This document shows positions 1 to 6,071 of a stretch of DNA of 8,973 nucleotides, piece after piece; the stretch's first letter is position 1, and each line of letters begins with the position of its first letter. Origin of the DNA: Betaproteobacteria bacterium TMED156 (GTDB taxonomy: Bacteria; Pseudomonadota; Gammaproteobacteria; Burkholderiales; Burkholderiaceae_A); NCBI GenBank assembly GCA_002171155.1, contig NHHF01000064.1:1-8973 (forward strand), in the 5' to 3' direction. The notes under the pieces were generated by a model that saw only the letters and a list, made by a program, of their open reading frames with translations, had not been told where the DNA came from and did not search any database. A program made the position numbers and the translations under genes.

Positions 1-1
1 G

Positions 2-1072
2 CCGATGGCACTGACATCCGGCGAGCGGAACTTCTACGACCGTTTCTTTTTCAACGGCTACGCACCCGACGGTTCGGTGTTTTTTGCCGTTGCGCTGGGT
101 GTCTATCCGCAGTTGAATATTATGGATGCGAGCTTCTGTCTCGTAGTCGACGGCAAGCAGCATAATCTGCGCGCCTCTAAACACATGCTGGGCGACCGAT
201 TAGACTTGGTGGTCGGGCCGGTGTGTATCGAGATTATCAAGCCGCTCATCCGCGTGCGCGTCAGCATCAATGACCCGGAAAACAGAATTACCGCCAGCCT
301 TGAAGCCACGGCGCGCCATGCGGCGGTCGAAGAGCCGCGCTTCACCCGCCATAATGGGCCACGCCTGTTTATGGATTACACCCGCGCGACGCAAAATGTG
401 AGCTGGCAGGGGGAAATCGGATTTGACGGCAGTGTTCATAGCGTCACTGATTGGCACGGCACACGCGATCGAAGCTGGGGCATCAGGCCCGTTGGAGACA
501 CCGACCCTCAAAGCGGTGTTCCCGAAATGGTGCCGCAATTTTACTGGCTGTGGACACCGATAAACTTTGAAAACCATGTTCTGTTTTGCCACACAAATGA
601 TGATGGCAATGGCGCGCCCTGGAACCGCCGCGCGGTGCTGCAAGACCTGAAATCCGGCACTGTTCGCTATTTTGACCGATTCGGGCTGGATATGCGCTAT
701 CACGATGGCACGCGCCGTGTCGCCGGGCTTGACCTTGAGCTGAAGGCGGATGATGGCTCGCGCGCGCATGTTTGCATGCAGACGCATACGTCTTTGTTTT
801 ATATGCAGGGATTGGGCTACACCCACCCCGAATGGGGGCATGGCAAAAACCAGGGCGCGGCGAAAACCGCGTTTGACACAGTTGCTCTAGAAGATGCCGA
901 GGTCAGTTTGCGGCAGGGCAAGATGCATTTTTTGCATGTGCAGGCTCCGGTTTCGGCCTGCCTGGAAACCGATGCCGGATCCCATCAAGGGCGGGGCGTT
1001 GTCGAACAGTTATTTATTGGCCCACATTTGCCTAGCGGCTTTGAAGACCTTCTCGACCGGATTGTTTCATGA
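2..1072 (+). CDS. DUF7064/CrtC-like (lipocalin-fold) protein, probably 5'-partial
   Basis: This is a protein of the DUF7064/DUF7065 type, distantly related to the hydroxyneurosporene synthase (CrtC)/AttH beta-barrel fold. No reaction is established for it. Counting from the ATG at 5 (355 residues), the sequence shows an aromatic N-terminal block (RNFYDRFFFNGY, 8-19), a family-like GTRDRSWGIRP motif (152-162), and a GYTHPEWGHG segment (271-280). There is no signal peptide or membrane segment, so it is probably cytosolic. The frame is open back to the window edge, no ribosome site can be seen, and relatives as I remember them carry extra residues before the FYDR block. The true start is therefore likely upstream and the entry partial. 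Its stop overlaps the start of the phosphotransferase gene in ATGA, so the two are translationally coupled and probably act together, perhaps on a hydrophobic substrate (inference). Family call fairly sure, function unknown. Confidence 0.8.
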   Translation, partial: PMALTSGERNFYDRFFFNGYAPDGSVFFAVALGVYPQLNIMDASFCLVVDGKQHNLRASKHMLGDRLDLVVGPVCIEIIKPLIRVRVSINDPENRITASLEATARHAAVEEPRFTRHNGPRLFMDYTRATQNVSWQGEIGFDGSVHSVTDWHGTRDRSWGIRPVGDTDPQSGVPEMVPQFYWLWTPINFENHVLFCHTNDDGNGAPWNRRAVLQDLKSGTVRYFDRFGLDMRYHDGTRRVAGLDLELKADDGSRAHVCMQTHTSLFYMQGLGYTHPEWGHGKNQGAAKTAFDTVALEDAEVSLRQGKMHFLHVQAPVSACLETDAGSHQGRGVVEQLFIGPHLPSGFEDLLDRIVS

Positions 1073-2139
1073 GCGGGTTTTTCGATCATCCTGGAAAATT
1101 TGATCCCGATTGGCTAGCTGGTGTGCTAGGGCAGCCCACAGGTTCGTTAAGGGCACTGGAGTTTGTGCCTGTCGGCACGGGGCAAGTCGGCGACAGCTAC
1201 CGCGTGCATCTCGACTGGTCGACGGCGGTTACAAATGCGCCTGCGACAATTGTTGCTAAATGTCCAGCCCAGGATCCGGTGAGCCGGGAAACCGGCGGCA
1301 ATATGCGTCTCTATGAAATTGAGACAAGCTGGTATCGCGAAGTAGCAAAATCATGCGCGGTGCGATGTCCGGCGCATTTTCACGCTGAAATGGGCTCGAC
1401 CGCTCAAGAGTTCATACTGCTTCTGGAAGATATGGCACCGGCCGTGCAGCCCGACCAAATGGCTGGCGCATCGCCTAACGCGGTGGCGAAAATTCTCCAC
1501 GAAGCCGCGCATCTGCACAAATTTTGCTGGCAACACACTGGCCTCGCCGATATTGCCTGGCTGAATTACGGGGCAGGAAACCAGGGTTTTGTTAAGGAGT
1601 TTCTGCCGGCGGTTTATCCGGAATGGCGCGCACGTTATGCGACCCGCATTGATGCGGGTATACTCGATATGGGCGCCGAACTGGTGGCGCGTTTTGACAG
1701 CTATACCGAACCCAATCCCGAGCTTGCCACACCGCCCACTACTATCGTACATGGCGATATGCGCCTCGACAATATGCTCTTTTTTGACCCATCCGGACGC
1801 GCCTGTCTGGTTGACTGGCAGACCGTCGGCGTAGGCGCGCCGATGACGGATGTTGCCTATTGTATTTCCACAAGCCTTGCCGACCCGCAAGAGCGCCGAG
1901 ATACCGAGCAGCAAATTGTGAGCGATTATTTGGCTGCCCTGGGCGCGCCCATTACCGAAAACTATCCCTTCGAACAGGCTTGGCAGGAATATCGTCGCGC
2001 TGCTTTTGCCGGATTTTTGATGGGCGTGATATCGGCAATGCTCGTTGAGCGAACCGAGCGCGGCGACGAAATGTTTGCTGTCATGGCCGAGCGGTCGGGC
2101 TATATGGCGCGCGACCTCGACGCGCTGGAATTAGTTTAA
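1069..2139 (+). CDS. APH/EcKL-like phosphotransferase family protein
   Basis: This is a 356-residue small-molecule kinase-fold protein of the aminoglycoside phosphotransferase (APH)/ecdysteroid-kinase-like group, expected to move the ATP gamma-phosphate to a hydroxyl of a small molecule. Visible elements, in order: a glycine-rich loop GTGQVGDSY (36-44), the ATP-anchoring lysine in IVAKCP (K64), a possible helix-C glutamate in RLYEIETSWYREV, the catalytic loop HGDMRLDN (228-235, with D230 and N235), and the metal-binding aspartate in LVDWQ (D249). All catalytic positions are present, so it should be active. The length is normal for the family. The start ATG lies inside the ATGA overlap with the preceding DUF7064-type gene. 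This pairing, and the dienoyl-CoA isomerase gene after it, hint at lipid or terpenoid/steroid metabolism rather than antibiotic resistance (inference). Annotation as an aminoglycoside resistance enzyme would not be justified. The substrate is unknown. Confidence 0.87.
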   Translation: MSGFFDHPGKFDPDWLAGVLGQPTGSLRALEFVPVGTGQVGDSYRVHLDWSTAVTNAPATIVAKCPAQDPVSRETGGNMRLYEIETSWYREVAKSCAVRCPAHFHAEMGSTAQEFILLLEDMAPAVQPDQMAGASPNAVAKILHEAAHLHKFCWQHTGLADIAWLNYGAGNQGFVKEFLPAVYPEWRARYATRIDAGILDMGAELVARFDSYTEPNPELATPPTTIVHGDMRLDNMLFFDPSGRACLVDWQTVGVGAPMTDVAYCISTSLADPQERRDTEQQIVSDYLAALGAPITENYPFEQAWQEYRRAAFAGFLMGVISAMLVERTERGDEMFAVMAERSGYMARDLDALELV

Positions 2140-2171
2140 ACAAGCTATGGAATTTTATGATCCCCAGGGCA

Positions 2172-2177
2172 TATAAT
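2172..2177 (+). promoter_or_regulatory. Candidate -10 box before the dienoyl-CoA isomerase gene
   Basis: A perfect TATAAT lies in the 63-base gap before the crotonase gene. The best -35 at normal spacing is weak (TGGAAT at 2148-2153, 18-base spacer). Transcription would start near 2184, giving a leader of about 20 bases that just includes the ribosome site. It may be an internal promoter that lets the crotonase and acyltransferase genes be expressed apart from the upstream pair. An AT-rich hexamer can occur by chance. Confidence 0.33.
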
Positions 2178-2202
2178 AGTTAAAATCAAAGGAGTTTGTG
2201 CC

Positions 2203-3060
2203 ATGAGTTATGAGTGTTTCGACGTCTCGATCAAGGAAGAAATTGCGCATATTGTTCTGAACCGACCGGAAAAGCGCAACAATATGAACGCTGCATTCTG
2301 GGACGAATTGCCAGTCATTACCCGCGATATTGACGAAAATGCGCGTGCGAGGGTCATTGTTATTTCCTCGACCGGCCCGCATTTTTGCGGCGGCCTTGAT
2401 GTATCTATGTTTGCCTCAGGCGAGGTTAAGGATGAAAGCAACGATGTGGCGCGGCGGCGTCAAAAAGGTGCTAATTTTCTTAATATGGTGAGCATCATGC
2501 AGGACAGTTTTTCCGCGCTTGAAGCGTGCCGCATGCCGGTGCTGGCCGCCATTCAGGGCGGGTGCATTGGAGGAGGTGTCGACCTCGTCACCGCGTGTGA
2601 CATGCGATATGCAACTCGCGACGCGTTTGTGACGATTTACGAAACCAAGATCGGCATGACAGCGGATGTCGGCACATTCCCACGCATTGTCAAATTGATC
2701 CCTGAAGGACTGGTGCGTGAAATGGCCTATACAGGGCGGCGCGTTTCCGCCGAGGAAGCCCGCGATATGGGGCTAGTCAACCGTGTCTATGATACCCATG
2801 AAGATATGCTGGCCGGGGTTATGGAAATCGCCCGCGAGATTGCCGGCAACGCACCGTTAGCGGTTCACGGCTGTAAACGCGCGATTACTTATGCGCGCGA
2901 TCATTCCACTCAAGAGGGTCTGGAATGGATTGGCATGTGGAATGCGTCCATGCTGCAAAATGACGAAATCATGGAAGCCATGACGGCGCGCCAAGAGTCG
3001 CGACTGGCCGACTTTGTCGATTTGCCGGTTGTTCGCAATAAGGTCGCCAAAGGCGCGTAA
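2203..3060 (+). CDS. Crotonase family, probable delta(3,5)-delta(2,4)-dienoyl-CoA isomerase
   Basis: This is a 285-residue crotonase-fold enzyme. The oxyanion-hole segments are HFCGGLD (60-66) and GGCIGGGVD (119-127). Acidic residues fall at D127 (GGGVD), E147 (YETK) and D155 (TADVGT). Their spacing (+20 and +8) is exactly that of Asp176, Glu196 and Asp204 of the rat peroxisomal/mitochondrial ECH1 enzyme, and the surrounding sequence (GVDLVTACDMRY, ADVGT, ARDHS, WNASMLQ) also follows ECH1. I therefore infer isomerisation of 3,5-dienoyl-CoA to 2,4-dienoyl-CoA during beta-oxidation of fatty acids with odd-position double bonds, rather than plain enoyl-CoA hydration. The start is set by a strong ribosome site, AAAGGAG (2188-2194), 8 bases before the ATG. 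The protein has no targeting signal and should be cytosolic. A PlsC-like gene follows after 37 bases, probably co-transcribed. An ordinary enoyl-CoA hydratase is the alternative. Confidence 0.92.
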   Translation: MSYECFDVSIKEEIAHIVLNRPEKRNNMNAAFWDELPVITRDIDENARARVIVISSTGPHFCGGLDVSMFASGEVKDESNDVARRRQKGANFLNMVSIMQDSFSALEACRMPVLAAIQGGCIGGGVDLVTACDMRYATRDAFVTIYETKIGMTADVGTFPRIVKLIPEGLVREMAYTGRRVSAEEARDMGLVNRVYDTHEDMLAGVMEIAREIAGNAPLAVHGCKRAITYARDHSTQEGLEWIGMWNASMLQNDEIMEAMTARQESRLADFVDLPVVRNKVAKGA

Positions 3061-3085
3061 CCATCTGGCCGGTAATGCCCGTTAT

Positions 3086-3092
3086 GGAAGGA
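3086..3092 (+). promoter_or_regulatory. Ribosome binding site fixing the GTG start of the acyltransferase
   Basis: GGAAGGA lies 5 bases before the GTG at 3098. No comparable site precedes the in-frame ATG at 3014, which lies inside the crotonase coding region. This decides the start. Confidence 0.7.
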
Positions 3093-3097
3093 AATCA

Positions 3098-3682
3098 GTG
3101 CGGATCACTATTTTTAACACGCCGGTACTAGCACAGATACTGCAAGCACTGTCGATCCTTGTGCTTGGCCTGTTTGGGTGGCGCGCCGTCGGAAAAGTGC
3201 CGAAGGATATACGTAAATATGTCATCATCGCGGCCCCGCACACATCGTACTGGGATTTCCCCATGTTTTTGCTCGTGGTGCTTGCTTTGAGGTTAAACCT
3301 GAATGTGTTTATCAAGCACACGCTGTTCATCGGCCCCATTGGCTGGTTTTTAAGCTATTGCGGCGGCGTGCCGATCGACAGGCGTGCCGCTGGTGCGCGC
3401 GTACGCCAGACCGTTCAGGAATATGAAAATAATGACGATATGGTATTGCTCATCACGCCGGAGGGCACGCGCAGTGCCCAGGCTAATTGGAAAACCGGCT
3501 TCTACCATATTGCTAGTGAAGCCAAGGTGCCGGTCGCCGTCGCCTTTGTTGATACGGCGGAGCGGCGCGCGGGAATTGACCATTTCATTACGCCATCGGG
3601 CGATATTGACAAGCAAATGGCTGAGATTAAAGCGTTCTACGACACAAAGCGAGGCATGAGGCCGGAAAATTACATATCTTAG
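3098..3682 (+). CDS. PlsC-like (LPLAT superfamily) acyltransferase, GTG start
   Basis: This is a short 194-residue member of the lysophospholipid acyltransferase superfamily, which transfers an acyl group from acyl-CoA or acyl-ACP to a glycerophospholipid-type acceptor at the membrane. Numbered from the GTG: an N-terminal hydrophobic stretch (about 10-28), the catalytic HTSYWD box (H48 to D53, HX4D), GGVPIDRR (89-96, acceptor-binding block), and PEGTRS (121-126, block III). All catalytic blocks are intact. The GTG at 3098 is chosen because GGAAGGA (3086-3092) sits 5 bases upstream. An in-frame ATG at 3014 would overlap the crotonase gene by 47 bases and add 28 residues without family features. 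It is shorter than classical PlsC (about 240 residues) but fits the compact group whose members carry an APHTSxWDF box. The acceptor is unknown. Its place after the dienoyl-CoA isomerase suggests lipid turnover. Confidence 0.88.
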   Translation: MRITIFNTPVLAQILQALSILVLGLFGWRAVGKVPKDIRKYVIIAAPHTSYWDFPMFLLVVLALRLNLNVFIKHTLFIGPIGWFLSYCGGVPIDRRAAGARVRQTVQEYENNDDMVLLITPEGTRSAQANWKTGFYHIASEAKVPVAVAFVDTAERRAGIDHFITPSGDIDKQMAEIKAFYDTKRGMRPENYIS

Positions 3683-3720
3683 TGCCGCTTCACCAATGCT
3701 CTAAATCAACCGATACGAAA

Positions 3721-4089
3721 TTAGCCTAAATGACAAATCGTGATTTTGTTGCGATCGAAATCGCGGATGTAGCCTCCATAAAAGCCGGGTGCGCGTTCGC
3801 CGGGTGCGCCTTCATCAGTCGCGCCCAGTTCCAGAGCTTTGGCGTATATTTTGTCAACATTCTCGGTGCTGCCGACCGGAATAGCTAACATGGTGCCATT
3901 GCCATTGGTCGCAGCCTGGCCGTCATAGGGCGTGCCGACAGCAATCATTGGTGTTGCCATATCTACGCCGAAAAACACCAGGCGCTCATTGTTGAAAAGC
4001 TGTTTCGCGCCGAGTTCGCCCAATAATTCTGCGTAAAACAACACGGCTTTTTCTTTGTCATTCGTGCCAATGGTTACATATGCAAGCAT
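3721..4089 (-). CDS. VOC (glyoxalase/bleomycin-resistance fold) family protein
   Basis: This is a 122-residue single-domain vicinal-oxygen-chelate protein. It matches the uncharacterised VOC group with an N-terminal YVTIGTNDKEKAVLFY (4-19) and a C-terminal GFYGGYIRDFDRNKI segment (102-116, in place of the commoner RDPDGNK). The middle has VGTPYDGQ (51-58) and NGNGTMLAI (62-70). The residue usually acting as first metal ligand in VOC enzymes, a His in strand 1, is Tyr4 here, and no Glu follows the NKI motif. Metal-dependent glyoxalase or dioxygenase activity is therefore doubtful. It may bind a small molecule or use another mechanism. On the minus strand GGGGAG (4096-4101) lies 6 bases before the ATG. 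The gene is divergent from the HD-domain gene and convergent with the acyltransferase (38-base gap, no hairpin seen). Function unknown; annotation as bleomycin resistance would be unjustified. Confidence 0.86.
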   Translation of the reverse strand: MLAYVTIGTNDKEKAVLFYAELLGELGAKQLFNNERLVFFGVDMATPMIAVGTPYDGQAATNGNGTMLAIPVGSTENVDKIYAKALELGATDEGAPGERAPGFYGGYIRDFDRNKITICHLG

Positions 4090-4142
4090 GTTTTTCTCCC
4101 CTTTTTGTTTTGCTAGATTAATGCATGGGCTTCAAAAGACAA

Positions 4143-4171
4143 TTGTCAAAACGACGGCTTTTCGGCACAAT
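4143..4171 (+). promoter_or_regulatory. Candidate sigma-70 promoter for the HD-domain gene
   Basis: TTGTCA (4143-4148) and CACAAT (4166-4171) are separated by 17 bases in the 108-base spacer between the divergent VOC and HD genes. They match the -35 consensus at four of six positions and the -10 at four of six. Predicted transcription start is near 4178, with a leader of about 20 bases that includes the ribosome site GGGAG (4186-4190). Confidence 0.4.
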
Positions 4172-4197
4172 AGTAAAAACCTTAAGGGAGACTTAAA

Positions 4198-4797
4198 ATG
4201 TTGGATGACACAACAGACAGAGCATCGTTTTCCGCTATGATAGACGGCACCGCGGAAGACTATGCAAAGATTACAGCGGCGTTTGGTGAATTTTCCAAAA
4301 CCCTGCCAGACCGCGTGATGGCGCATTTGCAAATGTTGCAGGGCGATTTTGGCGGCTTCGCCGTTGACCGCTTTGAACACAGCCTGCAAACGGCGACGCG
4401 CGCGCATAAAGATGGCAAGGAAGAAGAGTATGTCGTGTGCGCTTTGCTGCACGACATTGGCGATTTACTGGGCACGTTCAACCATGCCGAGTTGGGCGCG
4501 GTGATTTTGAAACCGTTCATTTCAGAGCGGAACCATTTCATGCTGCAAAATCACGGTATCTTCCAGGGCTATTATTTCTTTCACCATATCGGCTTGGACC
4601 GCGAAGCCCGCGAACAGTTCCGCGGCCATGATCATTTCGAATATACCGCTCAATTCTGCCATCTTTACGACCAGGCAGCATTTGATCCGAATTATGAGTC
4701 GATGCCGCTGGAGGCCTTCGAGCCCATGGTTCGCAAGGTGATGGAGCGTCCGCTCAATTCGATTTACATGCGTGACGACGACACCTCGGCGATTTAG
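4198..4797 (+). CDS. HD-domain protein, PhnZ/TmpB-like (COG4341-type)
   Basis: This is a 199-residue HD-fold protein. Candidate metal ligands are H61 (FEHSLQ), H85-D86 (LLHDIGD), H96 (FNHAELG), H119 (QNHGIFQG) and D158 (LYDQ), with D163 as an alternative for the last. This H...HD...H...H...D layout, and the block FEHSLQ followed 24 residues later by LLHDIGD, resemble PhnZ and TmpB, the mixed-valence diiron oxygenases that act on organophosphonates, more than classical nucleotide phosphohydrolases. In PhnZ the substrate-gating Tyr24 and Glu27 lie 10 and 7 residues before the first ligand His34. The same offsets here are Phe51 and Phe54, so the substrate is probably not 2-amino-1-hydroxyethylphosphonate. 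No other phosphonate gene is nearby. GGGAG (4186-4190) lies 7 bases before the ATG. Whether it is an oxygenase or a phosphohydrolase cannot be decided from sequence alone. It is probably cytosolic, as no signal or membrane segment is present. Confidence 0.82.
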   Translation: MLDDTTDRASFSAMIDGTAEDYAKITAAFGEFSKTLPDRVMAHLQMLQGDFGGFAVDRFEHSLQTATRAHKDGKEEEYVVCALLHDIGDLLGTFNHAELGAVILKPFISERNHFMLQNHGIFQGYYFFHHIGLDREAREQFRGHDHFEYTAQFCHLYDQAAFDPNYESMPLEAFEPMVRKVMERPLNSIYMRDDDTSAI

Positions 4798-4841
4798 GCG
4801 AGGTTCATATTTTTCCGGTATCGCCCGGATAAGGGGGTCGG

Positions 4842-5129
4842 ATGTATTCCTTTTTGATGCTGATCGACCGGATCATAGATCTTTATGTCTGGGTCATTAT
4901 ACTTTCGGCCGTGTTGAGCTGGCTTGTCGCCTTTGACATTGTCAATATGCGAAACCGGTTTGTGTATCTCGTCGGCGACACGCTCAATCGACTGACTGAG
5001 CCAGTTTATCGGCCGTTGCGCCGGTTTCTGCCCAGCATGGGCGGCCTTGATCTGTCGCCGCTCATTGTCATTCTGGGTCTATGGTTCCTTCGCGATATCA
5101 TGTGGGAACTCTTCCAATCGACAAATTAG
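4842..5129 (+). CDS. YggT family integral membrane protein
   Basis: This is a 95-residue inner-membrane protein of the YggT family (CcmB-type membrane protein implicated elsewhere in ion homeostasis or in division/thylakoid assembly; no firm biochemical role). Two hydrophobic helices are visible, at about 5-31 and 67-88. They are joined by a polar loop with the family signature [23 protein letters not shown] (about 51-73). The single-repeat length is normal for alphaproteobacteria; the E. coli protein has two repeats. AAGGGGG (4831-4837 region) lies a few bases before the ATG. The gene follows the HD gene after 44 bases and precedes folD by 14 bases, so transcription together with folD is likely. 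In several alphaproteobacteria, as I recall, a small DUF167 gene sits between yggT and folD; it is absent here. Confidence 0.9.
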   Translation: MYSFLMLIDRIIDLYVWVIILSAVLSWLVAFDIVNMRNRFVYLVGDTLNRLTEPVYRPLRRFLPSMGGLDLSPLIVILGLWFLRDIMWELFQSTN

Positions 5130-5143
5130 TGCTGGGGACAGGC

Positions 5144-6064
5144 ATGACGGCACATTTGATTGATGGAAAAAAAATTGCGAGCGATTTGCGCGGGCAAATT
5201 TATTCGCGCGTTGCGGCGGTAAAATCTACCCATAATCTGACGCCGGGGCTGGCGGTGGTGCTGGTCGGCGAAGATGCTGCCAGTCAGGTCTATGTCCGTA
5301 ATAAAGGCGTAGCGACAAAAGAGGTCGGTATGAACTCGCTGGAGTTTCGTCTGCCCGCCGACACCGCGCAAGATGCGCTTCTCGACAAAGTTAGGGCACT
5401 GAACGAAGACCCCGATGTGCACGGAATTTTGGTGCAGTTTCCCGTGCCCGACCAGATTTCCCAACAGGCAGTGATCGACACGATAAACCCAGAAAAAGAC
5501 GTCGACGGCTTGCATCCGGTCAATGCTGGCCGCCTTGCTTCGGGACACTTTACAGGGGCAGGGGCAGCGCTTGCGCCCTGTACGCCGCAAGGCAGTGTAA
5601 TATTGGCGCGCGCGGCATTTGGCGATTTAGCCGGCGCGCATGCTGTGGTGGTGGGTCGGTCGAATTTGGTTGGCAAGCCGGTTGCGCAAATCCTGCTTGG
5701 CGAGAATTGCACTGTTAGCATTGCCCATTCGCACACGCGCGACCTGCCAGGCCTATGCCGGAGCGCCGATGTTCTCTTCGCCGCTGTCGGCATTGCTGAA
5801 ATGGTCAAGGGCGATTGGGTCAAGCCCGGCGCGTGTGTGATAGATGTCGGTATAAATCGGGTGCCTGCGCCGGAAAAAGGCCTCAATGATACGGGCCAGC
5901 CAAAGACGAAACTTGTCGGCGATGTCGCTTTTGACGAAGTAGTAGAGGTGGCTGGGCATATTACGCCAGTGCCAGGCGGCGTCGGGCCCATGACGATCGC
6001 CTGTCTGTTGCAAAACACCCTCACCGCCGCCTGCCGACAAGCAGGCATTGAGCAAACTGCCTAG
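5144..6064 (+). CDS. folD: Bifunctional methylenetetrahydrofolate dehydrogenase/methenyl-THF cyclohydrolase
   Basis: FolD oxidises 5,10-methylene-tetrahydrofolate with NADP+ and hydrolyses the product to 10-formyl-tetrahydrofolate, feeding purine and formyl-Met-tRNA synthesis in the cytosol. The protein is 306 residues, full length. It shows the YVRNK catalytic block (Tyr50, Lys54), LVQFPVP (Q98), KDVDGLHP with D121, PCTPQG (145-150), the nucleotide-binding [11 protein letters not shown] (169-179), VGDVAFDEV (258-266) and the signature [13 protein letters not shown] (274-286). All catalytic residues known from the family are present. The start at 5144 is chosen because [12 protein letters not shown] is the normal FolD N-terminus and GGGGA (5134-5138) lies 5 bases upstream. 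An in-frame ATG at 5081 would overlap yggT by 49 bases. The gene is convergent with argG, with 7 bases between stops. Confidence 0.97.
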   Translation: MTAHLIDGKKIASDLRGQIYSRVAAVKSTHNLTPGLAVVLVGEDAASQVYVRNKGVATKEVGMNSLEFRLPADTAQDALLDKVRALNEDPDVHGILVQFPVPDQISQQAVIDTINPEKDVDGLHPVNAGRLASGHFTGAGAALAPCTPQGSVILARAAFGDLAGAHAVVVGRSNLVGKPVAQILLGENCTVSIAHSHTRDLPGLCRSADVLFAAVGIAEMVKGDWVKPGACVIDVGINRVPAPEKGLNDTGQPKTKLVGDVAFDEVVEVAGHITPVPGGVGPMTIACLLQNTLTAACRQAGIEQTA

Positions 6065-6071
6065 ATTTTTT

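Noticed and set aside
200..841. 213-codon minus-strand open frame inside the DUF7064-type gene
   Set aside because: It is antisense to a well-supported gene, with no recognisable domain or ribosome site.
1351..1914. 187-codon minus-strand frame inside the phosphotransferase
   Set aside because: It is antisense to a gene with intact kinase motifs and shows no domain of its own.
1069..2139. Antibiotic-resistance kinase
   Set aside because: Only the general APH fold motifs match; length, context and coupling to a DUF7064-type gene argue for a metabolic role.
5081..5143. Upstream ATG start for folD
   Set aside because: It overlaps yggT and adds 21 residues absent from FolD proteins; the ATG at 5144 has a ribosome site and the normal N-terminus.
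6029..6046. GCCTGC/GCAGGC hairpin as a folD terminator
   Set aside because: The T run starts about 20 bases after the stem and the hairpin is inside coding sequence, so it is not a normal intrinsic terminator.
5290..6048. 252-codon open frame on the minus strand inside folD
   Set aside because: It lies wholly antisense to a clear folD, has no family motif, and is a codon-bias shadow.
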